From NCBI GenBank assembly GCA_000310025.1, contig FN649744.1:2164336-2228335 (forward strand): a stretch of DNA of 64,000 nucleotides. Reading direction: 5' to 3'. A program made the position numbers and the translations under genes. Positions 10,752 to 24,279 of the stretch are shown one piece after another. Each line of letters opens with the position of its first letter. Positions within the stretch are counted from its first letter, which is position 1. The DNA comes from Ectocarpus siliculosus (lineage: Eukaryota; Sar; Phaeophyceae; Ectocarpales; Ectocarpaceae). The notes under the pieces were generated by a model that saw only the letters and a list, made by a program, of their open reading frames with translations, did not search any database and had not been told where the DNA came from.

Positions 10752-13700
10752 AGCCGTTGTCGCCGTTGTTGTCGTAGCCATCGTTGTTGATGTTGATGCT
10801 GTTGCCGTTGCTGGTCGTGGTGGTGGTGGTGGTGCCGCTGAGGTCGGCGGTGCTGGTGTCGGCGGTGCTGGTACCTGCGGCGCTTGGGTCGGATGAAGCG
10901 ACTCCTGTGGAAACGGCGGCGTGAGGTACTTCAACCTTCAGTGTGATAGTTTGTGATGACGAAAAAGTGACCCTTCAGAGAAGAAAACGATGCAGCGGAA
11001 GCTTAGACCCCACGTCCTAGGCGCAGGATTTCTCCAATACTTAGTTTGGTGTCCGACAAGCAAGTCCAAATCAAAGGTTCATCAGGGACAAGAGGGACAC
11101 ATCACGCCCACGTCCAAGACTCAGCCTCAGTGTAGTGTATCGGGGTGAGATCGAGAAGCAAACGTGTCGTGAAGGAGCGAGCGCTTTTTTACTCATATCG
11201 GCGCGGCTTGTCTTGTCCTCGAGATCGACATCATATATACCAATACCAAGACTGGTACAATCCACGCGACGGGGTTTTCCGGTGGATGATGAATGCATGC
11301 GTGCGGTTGCCAACGGAGCCCAAGAAATAGCACGCAAGGGACACGATGCACCACGCCATGGGCCACACCCTTCACACGCACAACAATATGTGGCAGCTTT
11401 GTACAGACTGTTTCGACCACCTTTGCCCACGCATTCACACAAGGAGAATCAACTACGGTACAGTGAGAGTAAAATCCCGGGATTCCCTCGTCTTACCGGC
11501 AGTGGTGGTGGTTTCGTCGTTCACGGGCAATCCGGTGCTTTCGACCGTGACGGTGGCGTGGCGAGGGAGCTGGTTCCGGTCGTGGCCTCCTGTGAGGCTC
11601 AGCCGGTACACGTCGAACGAGCCAACTCCGCCGCATGGCTGCGAGCTGTCGCCGGTGCAGGGGGCATCGCACACACCACCCTTGCTGCCGTCAAAGATCC
11701 CCGCGTCTGCTTCCGCAAAGCAGGTGCACAGGTTGCCTCGGGTGACCGCGAAGCCATCTTGCCCGACGCCCTCGCAAATCGCAGCACATTGCTGAGAGCG
11801 AGAGAGGGGAAAGAGGAACAGCAGAAGTCAGCGAGCAACAGAGATGTGGTGCGTGAAAAGACGGCAGAGCCGAGTGACCGCAAACGTCCTGATTGCGCCA
11901 AAAGCCACACCATAACCGACAACTGAAGGCTGGCCGCAACTCAACTTGAATATTCGCGACGTACACAATTATGGCATGATGTCTAGACGGGATTTATTGC
12001 AGTTTGGCCACCAGTAGCCGCGATGTTATGTCAATCGGCCCACCAACGTACCTGCGGGGTCATGTCATCCCTGCCGAACACCCCCGGGATGATGTCAGCT
12101 TCGGCCTTGGTCTCGATCCTCCCGAGGGAGACCATCTCTTCCTCCGCCAACTTCAGGCAGCCAACGTGCTCAAAACGGTCGTGGGTGGAGGCGGCGGTGG
12201 TAGTGGTGGCGTCTTCGTCGACGCTCGACAGCGGCTGGAACGGCCGGGAGCTGCTGTCGCCATAGTTGCTTCCGGGCAGGACGGAAGGCTCGATAACGAC
12301 CACGGGCTCCTGCTCGTGTGTTGATTACACCGTGACGGACGGACGAAAAGAGCACCAACGAGGAGGATGTGCATCGTTGACATGTTGTGCAGTAGTGCAA
12401 GCACTCTCATTTGTTTGTCTTTGGATTGCTGGTTTGCTGGCTTGGATTCTACTTTATTCTGGGGCGGGAGAATTCTTCACGCAAAGAGTTCGGTACACAT
12501 TACAAAGCAACGAATGCATAAAGGCTTTGGAAGTTACTTCTCCGTCCACAACAGCTTGTCAGCTCTGCACATCACCAAAAAAACAAAATGAGTTTTTCAT
12601 GGAAAACACAATGCATGTACAAAAGGAATACATGGCTCGAGACGCTACGTATGTGCAGTAAACACAGCAGTAATTGGCAGCAGTGGGGGGAAGGCTTACT
12701 GCTTTTCTTGTGTGCTTTGTGTTTTTCTCGCCGTTCTCGTACAAGTACCGGCAAAGCAGGTACTGCTGAAGGTGCAGACTCAGGAGCTGACACTGTTAGG
12801 CGGAAACAGGGAATTTCAATTTTACCAGGGTTGCAGTCAACAGCAGCAGGAAATATTACGGATGGATGTGCTCTACGTCAGTATGACAGCAAATCTTCCT
12901 AGGACAGCAGCCGTACTCGGTCGACACTGACTGCGCGTTTCAGGTGCATGCACACGACACAAGACATACATGGTAAATGGCAGTATTAATGCCACGGGCT
13001 TCATTGTAGACACCCTTACGACAGCAGAGCGGAGTTCGTAAGGTGCGGTTACAGTTTGTTCCCAAGAGCACTCTCTCAACTCTCAACTACAGCAGATGAG
13101 TGACACAAACACAAGGTATCACACCCCGTGGACGGATTTTCAAAGCTCGATTTCTCTACAGCAGCAAGAGTCGCGGTGCCGATCTTGTAATGTCGCATTC
13201 ATACAGAAGTAGACTTGTGTTGTATGCATTCATGCGGTAATCTCAACGGCGGATAACTTTCTTCGGCTGTAATCGGCCGCATCGCTCGTGTGTTGTTATT
13301 CTTGGTGGATGGTGAGAGATGAGAGGAGATGAGAACATGCGGACCGTGGGGAGTGTGAGTGACCGAGGAGCTCTCAATAGCAGCGGCTTAAATCAGGCAC
13401 GGATGATGTGCCGATAGCATCGTCATCGATGACATTCAGTATTTCCGTGAAGCAGGCGACGATATGTATGCATACCACATCACATCACGGGAAGCAGTTG
13501 GCTATCGGGTGATGGTTTGGAAAGACTAATCGGTGTTTCATCGTCAACCGGGCTGCCACGGCCGCAGCACGAACAGTCAGGGTTAGTTGGCCTGATAACT
13601 TTCTCTAGTCTCTAGGCCAGGAGCGGCGCCAGCGGTTGGCAATGGCGAAGTCAAACCAGAGTCGTCTCGTCCGCTCCGCCTCACCCCCCTGACACAAAGG

Positions 13701-14528
13701 GCGAACAACAGCTAACGACCAAACCGATGACCGATCAACACGACACACACGTTTGTTGCGGAAGCTATGCTGCCTGCCATCACGACTCCAGATGTAATGT
13801 GATTGCGATGTGGGGCGATCCCGACTATCCTAGAGGAACAGGAATTGATCTCACTCACTTTGATTGGGGCGGGTCCTACTCTCTGTAACTCAGCGCCAGC
13901 AGAAAAGTGTGGCAGAGCGCGGGTTCCTCCGCAACTCTGGGCTATATACACACCATCGCGCCCACAGCAATCTACGAGGTCGATAGCAATCTACGAAAAT
14001 GCGGGGGGAACTACCGAACGACAACGCAGTCCTACTGACGACGCCAACCCTGCACAAATTGGCAGCGCCTCTGGTCACAGCCTACACAACTACTGCTGTG
14101 GAGTACAGCAGCAATACCGTTGCACTGGGACTATAACGCCTACTGTAGACGATATTCGCAGCCAATAACACCACACCGACAATCCAACAGCAGTGTGTGT
14201 AGGGCAGCTCAGATGGTGGTGGTTGTGAGCACCCCAGATGGAACGTGGTCGGTGTACACATGGTAGACTACATATGTACTGCCGCAGTCTACTGCTTGAC
14301 CATGCACATGACACAATTGGCAGCGAGCGGTAGTTTGAAGGTCGAGGGCTTGAGAAAGAGTTCATCCGACATCTACCTCACCTGGTCGTGGGAGAAAGTC
14401 TTGTCGTCGTCATCGTCGTTGTTGATGATGTTGTCGTTGTTGTTGTCGTTGTCGCTGCCGTGCGCGGAGCCCAGGATGAGGACTCCGAGAAGCAGCAGCA
14501 AGAGCGTCATGATCTTCGTCATCTTCAT
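8073..14528 (-). CDS. secreted WSC-domain protein with C-terminal bulb-type lectin region
   Basis: Predicted secreted or cell-surface glycan-binding protein of ~708 residues. Exons in transcript order are 14528-14382, 12309-12052, 11791-11497, 10928-10558, 10142-10014, 9578-9453, 9085-8984 and 8771-8073; every junction keeps phase with GT..AG ends. A signal peptide (about residues 1-24, Leu-rich) is followed by an Asn/Asp stretch. The WSC domain spans about 96-200 and is split by a phase-0 intron; it starts at FEHVGC and ends CTGDSSQPCGG..FDVYRLS with the expected Cys spacing. A Thr/Ser/Asn/Asp linker (about 235-357) includes a poly-Ser run. Near 555-610 and again at the C-terminus (about 680-706) are DG/GD..LW repeats of bulb-type mannose-binding lectins, ending DGHILWSS. 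Weakest points are the start Met (other in-frame Mets upstream to 14582), the linker-exon acceptor at 10929, and the last acceptor at 8772. Confidence 0.72.
10558..10928 (-). repeat. low-complexity linker exon (CAG/AAC/ACC-rich)
   Basis: This exon of the WSC-lectin gene is built from AAC, AGC, ACC and GAC codons, including about ten consecutive Ser codons at about 10724-10752. All three minus frames stay open. I chose the Ser/Asn/Asp frame because it alone keeps phase with both neighbouring exons and ends at an AAT/GTGAGG donor. Confidence 0.55.
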
Positions 14529-17370
14529 GCTTGAGTACACCGGAGACACGAGCATGAGCCGAGGTTGTCGGGGGAAAGTCATTTACCGTTACTTCCCTGC
14601 AGACTACGTAGACGCCATGATATCAAGACCTGTCAAACGGTAGTTGGCACTATGCACACATATGGTGTACTGCTGTAGAAATCGGGCATCATCGGCACGT
14701 AGATATACCGCACCAAGAGCAGAGCGCAAGAGCTCGGGACACCTTTGAGTACACAGTGTTCAAGCAAAGAGGACCGTCCACCCGTCTAATCTTACAGCAG
14801 TTGAAACAGGGGTGCTCCGGATACGTGGTACCACGTTTATTATTGTTATAGACTGCCGGGCGGAGATTGTAAGATCACGCTCTACTTGTGTCCATCTGTG
14901 TGTTTGATTGAGCTGTTAGACTATTTTGGCAGAAAAGAATTTCGAAGGCACGCGCGCAATGCTCAATCAAGTGCAGTATTGCGGATGGCACACTACTCTC
15001 TGCTGGTCCTAATCCTGGGCACGGTGGAAGGGTAAAGATGTTGAATTTGGATGTTTTTCGTTTTTTCCGCTTTTTCCAACGGATTTTTGCAGAGAATTCT
15101 CCACAGGGGAGAGGTCTAACCCATCACAGGATCCCAGGATCGGGCAGTCAATACCGGACGGCAAGTAATGGGGGGACAAAGAGGTCTCTGGCGAGTGCGG
15201 GAATAGAGGAGTGGGGATTACAGCTGGCGATATGGAGTGAGAGTTATGCCAGGAAGGGCGGGGGTACGTATACATTCGCGCTCGCCATTCTGTGCCTTGC
15301 AGCTTTCGGTGGTTGTTTTGATCTTTGGTGGATCGAGTTACTGAACAATTTTAGGACACGATTTGTCCGATGCTGCTGGGAAAATGACTTGCTCTTTGTG
15401 CCCAACCAAGTTGGCCTCAACAGACAAAGAAAGACCGATGCCCATATGGACATCACCAAAGTACTCTCCGACGTGCAGTACCCAAGATCGCTCGCCCCGA
15501 GCAGTTGCTTGGATACTGGCGTTTACCTCCTCTCACTACATGTACCATCTCTGTACATGGATCCATCGTCATGTTGCGCTGTGATGTGGCTCATCCACCT
15601 GGCACCTCACTGACCGCAGACCATAGATTTGCCAGCACCTAATTAACCCGCTACTGCCAAGATGGTAAAGAGCGGCGCGCTGGCCTCAAGGCGAGTTGTA
15701 CCAAGAGCGATAGAGCAATTCCCCGCTGTCCTGAACCAAGTGCATACTACTGCTGCCTGGCTGCTGTTCTCTGCCACTCAGATCCTCCTGTTCTACATGT
15801 TCATATCCGACCCGCCGTTTCAGCCGCTATTTTGATGCGTGTTCTACAGCACACACATCCAAGACATGCTGTGCACTGTGCACACTCGGCGCCAGAAACC
15901 AAGATGCTCGCGGAACACCTCTCTATCTCTCCCTTGCTCTCACCTCCTGGAGCGTACGTGCGCGGATGGTTGGTGCTGAGCTTTCCGATGCAGACTGACT
16001 GTGTGCAGAGAGACCGGAGAGAGCAGCAGAATGGCAGGTGAAGCAAGAGCCTAGTTTTCCGACACGTGCGCGCGCGCGGGGGGGGGACGGTAGGCGGAGA
16101 GGAAAATACAACCACGGTGCCTTTGATAACGCCTCCTCCAATATTTGTTTCGCACACGAACTCGACAGCTATGGCCCCGCCGACGGCTAGGAGCATGCCA
16201 TGATCTTCAAGCCGCAAAGCATTGCTATCATGTCAGACGGCGCTCAGCTTCACGTCTGCATGATGCCGCACTCTCGTGCTCAAACTGTTTCGTCAATATC
16301 GTCTGTTTGACTAAAGGTTGATCAACGGCCGAGATGGAGACATGATGGCTTTCTCTTGCACGCCTTGCTGAGTAGCACGTGGCCCCAACGCCGAGAAGTA
16401 GCAGCATCGATGGGAGTAAGAGGTTACGAAGACAACAGACCGAACGGAGAGATTTCGCAGCACCTTCAAAGATGCTAATGATGTTGTCGTTGTGTTGATT
16501 CTACCGGTCGAATCGTAGGGTATTTTTCTGCAGTTGGATGTCGTTGGGGGTTATGTACTCCAATCAAACTGCCACACACGAACCGTTCTTCGCCCACCTC
16601 CAAGAGTATTTTCTGACAGTGAGACAGTGAGTGATATGAACCCCCATCCCAAGGATCTTCGATCGGAACGGTGTGCTTCGATCGTACGTATGTTCTAAGG
16701 TTATGCCATCCTTGTATCTGTTATGAAGAGGTACTGAGGTGGGCTCAAGAGGCCCGTGTCACTGTGGGCTCTTCTTTGGCTCACTCTAAAGCATTTGCTG
16801 GGATGCGTTCGTGATCGATGATTTCGCTCGCTACAGACACTCTCCGGCGGCCCAACATTCATTGGCCAACTCGTACCCCACCGCTGCGTGCGGTGTGATT
16901 TCACAGACACCGACGTCACAGGAAGAAAGAGCACAAACAACAACAGAGGTAAAACGGTAGTCTACGTGGGGCGTCAATCTACCATCATGCCAAGTCCCTA
17001 TGGAGAATGGAGGCGGAAATTCATCTACGAGACGGGGCAGTTCTACCAATACAACGCCACGAGGTATCCCACCAACAAACCGACATCCCCAACGGGTGTG
17101 CGCAACCTCAACGAGGCAACGAGCAGAATTCACTTCATTTTTAGCAGATGTTTCTCAGTTGCGGTAGCTTTGCTTTTGGCGCCTCTTGTATCTGCACTGA
17201 TCACCCAAAAACACATTCACATGTAGCACCTCTGTTCCTTTTTCCCACGTTCCTGACACGGGTGTCAGCTCAAAGAAAGAAAAAAGCGTGCTGGCGAGGG
17301 CTACACGTCGCTCCACATTTGAACAGCACCGCGCCACTCCAGTCTCGTACCACCGCTATCCCCTCGTAAA
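14529..17370. other. intergenic region
   Basis: Lies between two minus-strand genes: the promoter side of the WSC-lectin gene and the 3' side of the amidotransferase gene. A plus-strand frame at 15038-15613 (191 codons) and another at 16888-17226 are open but show no domain. A G-rich run lies near 16080, and one copy of the dispersed motif TACTGCTGTA is at 14668. Confidence 0.35.
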
Positions 17371-17862
17371 CTATTGCACGGCCGTTGCCAGACCCCGCTG
17401 AGCCGCGGGGGAAGCACTGCTGTACGGGGCCGCAGTCGATGCACCAGAAGCAGCTGCTCGATCCTCATTCTGTTCCCGACTGCCATCGTTACTACCGCCG
17501 CCACATGTACCTCCACTACCACCATCACCATCACCACCACCCAAACCACTACCTCTATCGCTTACCACACCCGCTTCAGCGCAGCCAAACCTTTCCGTGG
17601 TGCCCTTCGCAACCAAGTAGTTGCTTCCTTCACCCAAAGCGCTGCTACTACTGCCGCTGCTGCTGCCGCTGCTGCTGCCGGTGCCGGCGCCAGCACGGCA
17701 GCTTCCGCTACCGGGCACCCTCGCGGAGAACGTTGGGAATGCCGGATCGTGCGACGCTGGCGAATCCGACGGGTGGCACCGCAGAGGCTCGTACTTGATC
17801 GAAGACACCAGGCCAAGACCCAACGGTGTTTCCCGAGCCTCTGCAGTAGAAACAGGAGGAGG

Positions 17863-17898
<36 letters not shown>

Positions 17899-20800
17899 CC
17901 CGGCACTGGACGATACATCGGTCGAAGACGTAGGGATGGTGCCATGGTCGCTACCTTCTTCGGCGGCCACCGCCCTACCGGCACTTTCGGTGTTGCCATT
18001 AGCAGCGATGGGCGCTGTGTCCGCCGTGGCAGGGATTGCGGTGGGAGTGGCGCCTTCCACGATCACCATGCTGTTGCGCGGCACCAGCTCCCAGCTCTTG
18101 GTGGAGCGGCAGAGAGGTTCCGACGAAATCACCACGCTTGTGCGAGGTTCTTGAACAAGGCGACCCGACCCAATGCACATATTTTGGCGCCGCAGGTGCA
18201 TGCGTAGGGGCGGTTTCGCGGACACGATGGCGAAAAGCCAGAACGACGGACAGGATAGGACTGTTGAGGAATATGACTGTTGATCGCCTGATAACGGGCC
18301 TTAGTTCTGCAGCGAAACATCGACGATCACCAACTCGTTGCGCACGTGTGCATCTGGGCCTAAGGGAGGACTGTGCACTCAACGTTCACTCGATACCCCA
18401 AAAATGCGGTGGCCGAAACAGTCCATTGCTCTGCACATGTGCACTGCGGACCCCCCGCACTCCCCCCGTCTTCAACCGTAACCGCCAGACAGAACGAATG
18501 CAACATGAAAGAAACCGAACTATGAATCAGGCGCCCTCTCACCAGGGGCGGTCAGCCGCAAGCACCCCGCCTCGTCACATGCAAGCCCTGCCCCCGCAAG
18601 GACGAACAAGCTCGGAGGATCCTGCCGGGCGTGGCTGCGATACCGCGAGCAAACGATGTGCCTCCCGTCCGTCACACAGAAGTTCAGGGACATGGCCGGT
18701 GCCGCAGCAGAAGCACTGCTGCCACCACGGGCTGAAGCAGCATCAGGTGGGGAGGTCGTCGGCCCACCATCATGCCCACTTGTGGATGGTGCTGTCGTCG
18801 TGGCTGTTGGCGGGGCCGGTGGACATGTGCTAGCGGATAACGACGCAACCGCCGATACAATACGAGCGATCGTCCGGCGCAAGACCTGCGGGGCAAGGAA
18901 AAAAGCAAAAGGCCGCATGGCGAGACCAGATACGAAATTTTACGCGAACCAGAGGGAAGGAGGGGGAAGAAGAGAAGCGAGGGCAGGCGGGCACGAAAGG
19001 GAACCAGACGCCGGGGGAGCGGGGCCATACGGTTCGTCACGAGAGGCAGGTAAAAGGGAGGTGCGATGCGTCTGGCTAGGAATCGCAAGCAGAGGAGGGA
19101 ATACGATCAAGAGAGCGACCGGAAGAAATGATCGCACGGCGTTTCAAGGGCTACCCCCCCTGGCGTGGGCTAATGAGAGCAAAGTAGTGTCATTCATCAT
19201 AGGAATGGTGCCAGATGAAAGAAAAAACAGGCAGCGGGACCGTCCACAGCTGGCTGCCAGCTACCACATGTGTCGGTCTTCACGCTAAAATAATTAGCTC
19301 ACGCAGCTGTGTTTTCACTCCAAGAGCCCAACGGATCTCAACGGACTAAATATACATGCAGAACACATCATGAATGTATTCCGTCTTACGGCAGACAATC
19401 GAACGTTGGTACGAAACCAACAGACTCTTCGTGTGTGCAAACAAATCGGCCGAGTCGAAAGACAGCCAAACCAGACAATCTCGAATCGAGGGTAACGCAG
19501 ACGGTCCCGAAGCAATCAACCAACCCACACCCCCATTATGCTCGTGCAAGCTCAGCGGTATTGACGGCGGGCTCTCTCCCACTATTCGCGGCAGTATTCT
19601 TTCTGAGTGCAACGTCCTATTTCGATAAGGCTCCCTCCATAAACGTCGATTCAAGTCTCAGATCGGCCAAGTGCCGAAAAAATATTCTTCTTCTTACCTT
19701 GGAAATCTCCTGAGCACTGAGCTGGTCGCCCGTGTTGGGCAGCTCATCCAAGAAATAGGCGAAGCAGAGCTGTACGCGCCCAGAAAAAGAAAGCGAAAGA
19801 AGTGGACCATGCGAAACAACATTCGGAGAGGGGATGAAGGAACAGGAAAGCCAATAGCATGCAAGCAACCAAAACGCAAGATGGGCAAGACACAACTTCC
19901 GAGAAGACGGCAAAAAGAGCACTTCTCCACTCGATCTCCGTAGAAGGCGACCACTCAGGGGGTTCCTCCTCCGTTGTGATCCAGATGCTCGCCGGCTAGC
20001 AGCAACGACGGGTGGGAGAGCGCTCAATAGCAGGCTGCAACAGCTTGTGCTGTAAAATGCCCCGAGCTTTGTTGTCTCAAACGAAGCGACCACTCTACGT
20101 TCTCCGAGGTATCTTTTCCACCGGCACCGGCTTCTTGGAACCACGTGTCTTCCGTCGTCCAACAACAAAATTATTTTTCCTTTATGACATGTCGTTGAGG
20201 ACACCAGATGGGCTACAAGCTTCAAAACTCATCGCTGTGGCGGAAATATCCATGGACAGGGCATAAAATGAGAAACCGAAGCATGACCCATGGGGCGCCG
20301 GTTGAAGAAAAGTAAATCAAGAAACACATGACAAGGAAAGAACATAAACGAAGCGGGATGTCGACCTAGAAGAAGCGGTGTTCCGTGTTCTTCACCTCCG
20401 AATCCGTGCTGCCCTCGACGGCCAGGTAGGCCGCGTCCCCGAGCTGAGCAAGCAGCTGGCGCTTCATCCTCGCGAACCCGGGGATGCCTCCGTTGTGCAT
20501 GAATGTGTAGCGTTTGTACTGATGTCGGGTTGGGGCGGGGGGGGGGGTGGTCCCACACGAAGGCAAGTTCAACGTACAAAACCAGCCGTGAGCGTGCAGC
20601 CTATCTTGTTGAACGAGTGAGCGTGCATACATACCTTGATCGACAACGGTACCGCATGGCAGCTGTGGACGTCCAGGTTGTCGTATGATCATGGTGTGCG
20701 AATCTGTGAGGTGGATCTCCGCTGCTGCTACCCACACCATCTTGAACGCGCTGGAACACAAAACCAACTCCTTGCAGTAGCTGCACGCATCCACCCGAAG

Positions 20801-22596
20801 TCATTTCCAGACACGGTATTGTAAAGCGTGTCAAAACGCTACGTACAGGCAGACCAAAAGCACCTTGAAAGGGTGGGTGTTCTCGTGGTTGACGTTCCCC
20901 ACCAGCACGGCTCCATCCGACGCCGCCCGGACATGTGCGAACACGAGGCCTGACTCAACGAACTTGGCGATGTTGAGAAGGTTGGTGTTGGACCAGGCCG
21001 GGGTAGGAAACTTTACCACGCATCCCCCTTCCTCGATCCGTCTCGGGGTGTACCTATTGTAAAACGTCGCCCCAGCGGGGGGTTGTAGGGATGGGGGTGG
21101 GGGGGTGTACTCATAGTCGTGCATGCCGTAGTCGTTAGACCATTGACCTCGAAACCCTACAAAGCCGGAACGGAGCACGCCGGGTTCGCACTGGACCAGG
21201 CTCTCACATCACCAAGCGCGAGGCGCCGTGAGGTATTCGGCGAGTCGCATGAAGAGTGCGCTGCATCCTGCTAAGGGTGTTCGGTATCTTGTGCTTACTT
21301 CCTTGCGCACGAATGACAGCTGCGTATGACTTAATCTATTTTCTGGTGCTATAACTTCCAGAGACAGTTATAAGAACTGTGTAACTGCCTCGAGGATGCT
21401 TCACCATTTGAACACAACGTGGTGCGATCATCCCCCTTGAGCGGAGTGAGGGTTCTCGACCCCGCACAACATGATCTACTCGACCACTATTATGGTTACC
21501 GAAACAAAAAAGAGGTAAAACAAAACAAACGGTAACCTGGTTGCCGAGTTCACGAAGTGAATTGGCTTGTTTTACAATGTCGTTGCCAAGCGACCAAAAA
21601 CCCAATGCCGATGGCAAACGCCGAGGGGGGTGGGTGGGTGGGGGCGGGGGAGGGGGCCAATTTGTTTCGTGGGATCGCTCAAACAGCAGTTTTGCTCTTA
21701 CACGTTCAGCCACAGCAATAACACCGCCCGTGTGGTATCTATCCAGAGTGTTTTTCGAGGCCTGGTGAAGTCGGCCGTGGAGGCGAAATCAGGCAGCATC
21801 TCGACGGCAATCTGTTGGGTGATGGGGGCAGGGAGTCGACAGGCCTTTTCGCTTTACTTCGTGGGGCGATAAAAGTCGTTCAAAGCCCACGAGGCGGCGC
21901 GATTCCTTGTCCTTTCAGTAATCCCAACTGGTTGAGCAAACCCTCACAGCGCCCCCCTTCCCGGGATGTTCGACGGAAGCTCCTCCACACAACACAGTAT
22001 TCCATCGTGCCGCAAGCTCGTACTGAGAAAAAGAGGAGAGTCATCCTTTGGTTGCGCTAAAAAACAAGGAACGGGGACTTCAAAGGTGGTGCTACAAGCC
22101 CCGTTCAACAGGGCTCGACACTTTCAATGTCTCACCAAGCGATTCCAAAGCCATCGCCGTTGACGCGGATGTTCCTCTTGTCGGCACACCCGGGGTGAAA
22201 AGACGCGTCCCTCGATTGGAAAACCAACGAGTGCTGAAATGATGGGGGTTCATTCCGGACACGGCGTACAACACGGGGTGTAGCAACATGCAAAAAAAAA
22301 AAGTTGGTGCGCAGAAGGGAGGCTAATGCAGATGCTTGGCCCTTCTGGAGAAAACAACGCTTTGAGAGTCTGCCGAAGGCAGGAGAGGACTCCGAAGGAG
22401 GATATACATCGTGTGCACAACGGAGCTAAAAACAGGAGAGAAATATTATCGTTGCTTGAGCGTCCCATCTGCATTTTTTAGAAGCATTCCCAAGCACACC
22501 CACACATACGCGTTAACTCCGGGGTCACTCACCTCGGGCTTCGTCACAAGCACGTCCATCGGCACGGACGCACCCATGTAGCAAAGCAGCCGACAC
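17371..22596 (-). CDS. DUG3-like class II glutamine amidotransferase
   Basis: N-terminal-nucleophile (Ntn) glutamine amidotransferase of the DUG3/YafJ family, which in yeast acts in gamma-glutamyl (glutathione) breakdown; probably cytosolic. Exons are 22596-22533, 22233-22136, 21053-20864, 20518-20396, 19769-19698, 18885-18543 and 18149-17371, all phase-consistent. Family landmarks appear in order: catalytic Cys in CRLLCYMG, then KPEHSLVFQS, NGDGFGIAWY, TPAWSNTNL, LVFAHVRA, THPF, FMHNGGI.GF..MKR, STDSE, SLNFCVTDG, CSRYR, PPSLF, VVISSEPL and WELVP.NSM. Only the G of the start codon precedes the Cys codon in the first exon, so the ATG is probably split by an intron (AT|G) and its 5' part lies upstream, unresolved. 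The core is followed by a ~230-residue Ala/Ser/Gly-rich extension ending at 17371, so the product (~556 residues) is much longer than yeast Dug3. Confidence 0.85.
21105..21152 (-). repeat. dispersed poly-C-ended repeat, copy a
   Basis: On the minus strand it matches the core GGTCAATGGTCTAAC and the GAGTAC-poly-C end shared with copies at 36868, 41806 and 57778. It lies in an intron of the amidotransferase gene. Confidence 0.5.
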
Positions 22597-23974
22597 CTTT
22601 GGGAAACCAAAACATTCCCACGGATGCCGAGGGATCAATGATGGGGTATGGTCAGGCAACTATTTTTTTTGGTTCTTGGAGAACGCTGGGGACTTGGTCG
22701 AACGTCCTTGGAAAGCCCCACAAACAGCGACTCAACCAAGACTTCACAGCGGAGATGGACATTGGGCGTTCGGGCCTGAACCGCCCCACAGTCTCTGGTT
22801 GAAGACCCCTCAGCACACGATTTCAGGGAGGCTGGAAGCGGCCGCAGGGAAAACTCTTTGTCCTGTTTTCTCTATCTTTGGCCAGAGGCAAAACACCCCG
22901 TGTCCCCCTTGTGGGCCTAGACTCTTCACACAGGGTTGGGCTGGACTACAAAGAGAACCTCGAAGCGGGAGAGGAAAAGGAAGAAAAGACGAGGAGTGTA
23001 TTTCCGGCCTCGTCTGCTACCAAGAACGCCAACCAGGGTTGTTTTCCCCTGCTTTGACTGGGATGAGTGATGGGCGGGATACAATTTGAACTGTGCGGGG
23101 ATGTTGCCGACACAGGTGCTGCTGGCTGCTACTACGGAATGTCGGTATCTCCATTATCATCACGTGCCTCAGATAGAACAAAACGGCAGCACAGATGCCC
23201 CCTTAACCGTTGTTGTTGGGGGGGGGAAGAGCTCCAAAAGCGGCAGGCAACTGCGTTAAACGCAACTCGAGAATCAGCGCTCCCAGGGCACACTCGAGGG
23301 AGCGGACTGCACGACTAGCACTGCCTGCACTAACTTATACCTGGCATACTATGTAGATAATGTGCGATTGCCAACGGCTCCCTATACAACCGACGCTACG
23401 TTCTCCGTGTATTTTCTCAGATTCCCTGCGGACGTCGTGCGCGCGAGCGCTTAAACGTTCCGCGTTCCATGTCTGAAAGCTGTTGTTACCTTTGGCGCAA
23501 TATAAGACACAACGACATGGAGTAGTGTATTGGGGAATTCTGAGTTCACTGGCACGTCCGGTCCAAACATGGCGGTGGTCGCGCCCCGGCGACAAGGAAA
23601 GAATCCCGAGAGTTTATGGCCTTCGTTCGGGATCTTTGATTATTTTCGTTTCTTTCTACATGTACTCTGCTTGCCTCGCCGGGGCTCTGTGTACAATATC
23701 GATCCCCAATGCCGATCTCCTTTTTCCCACATGTCACTGAATTTGTCATGTGCTCCCTCTTCCGGTAGCTTGCGGTGATCACGGAAGACATCCGTGTCAG
23801 GTGGGCCTGTGCAGGACCAGACTGAATAGTCTACAGATTCTCGGTACTGAGCAGAGATCGGAAAGACATGCATGTCAGAAAATACACAAGTATGCATAGA
23901 AAAAAGCAGTCGACATCAGCGGTAGTCTAACAACCCCACTCGAATCTCTGTCCCCTATGTTCCTTCAGTTGCCA
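22597..23974. other. upstream of the amidotransferase gene, flank of the LTR element
   Basis: Should contain the first exon (with the start of the split ATG) and promoter of the amidotransferase gene, but I could not place them. Open frames on both strands lack domains. The LTR retrotransposon begins at 23975. Confidence 0.3.
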
Positions 23975-24278
23975 TGGTATTTGGAGGTAGACAAGTGATC
24001 GTGGTTGATCATGATTATTTGGCGCCGTCGGATGATAAGACGTGACGTCATGCTAGATCAGGGCTTTATGCCGAGACGTGTGCCCTTCTGTTCAGTGTGT
24101 GCGTGCAGGCGATCTATGATCGTGTGTGCGTGGGATATTGTGAGTTGGCTTGCAAAGGGTTAATCAAGAGAAAGAGAACAACGGAAAGCAACAACAATCT
24201 CCTACTGTGGTCGGACAAGAGAGTTCCACACAGCTCTAAGGTGATTGATTCTGAAGGATGGGGTCAAATACCATTACA
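23975..24278 (+). repeat. 5' LTR
   Basis: Starts TGGTATTTGG and ends ATTACA (TG..CA). The near-terminal sequences ATGGTATTTG and CAAATACCAT form an inverted repeat. Roughly a dozen differences separate it from the 3' LTR at 37660-37962. Confidence 0.85.
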
Positions 24279-24279
24279 C

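Noticed and set aside
10531-10896. Plus-strand frame rich in Val/Ala over the CTG repeat
   Set aside because: Antisense shadow of the Ser/Asn-rich linker exon of the minus-strand WSC-lectin gene; composition is due to the microsatellite.
11135-11926. 263-codon plus-strand open frame
   Set aside because: Lies opposite the WSC exon, has no domain, and the minus strand has conserved Cys motifs and phased splice sites.
15038-15613. 191-codon plus-strand open frame
   Set aside because: No domain, low-complexity Phe-rich start, no splice partners; may be chance.
17374-18207. 277-codon plus-strand open frame
   Set aside because: Antisense to the C-terminal exon of the amidotransferase, whose minus frame contains the SSEPL and WELVP family motifs.
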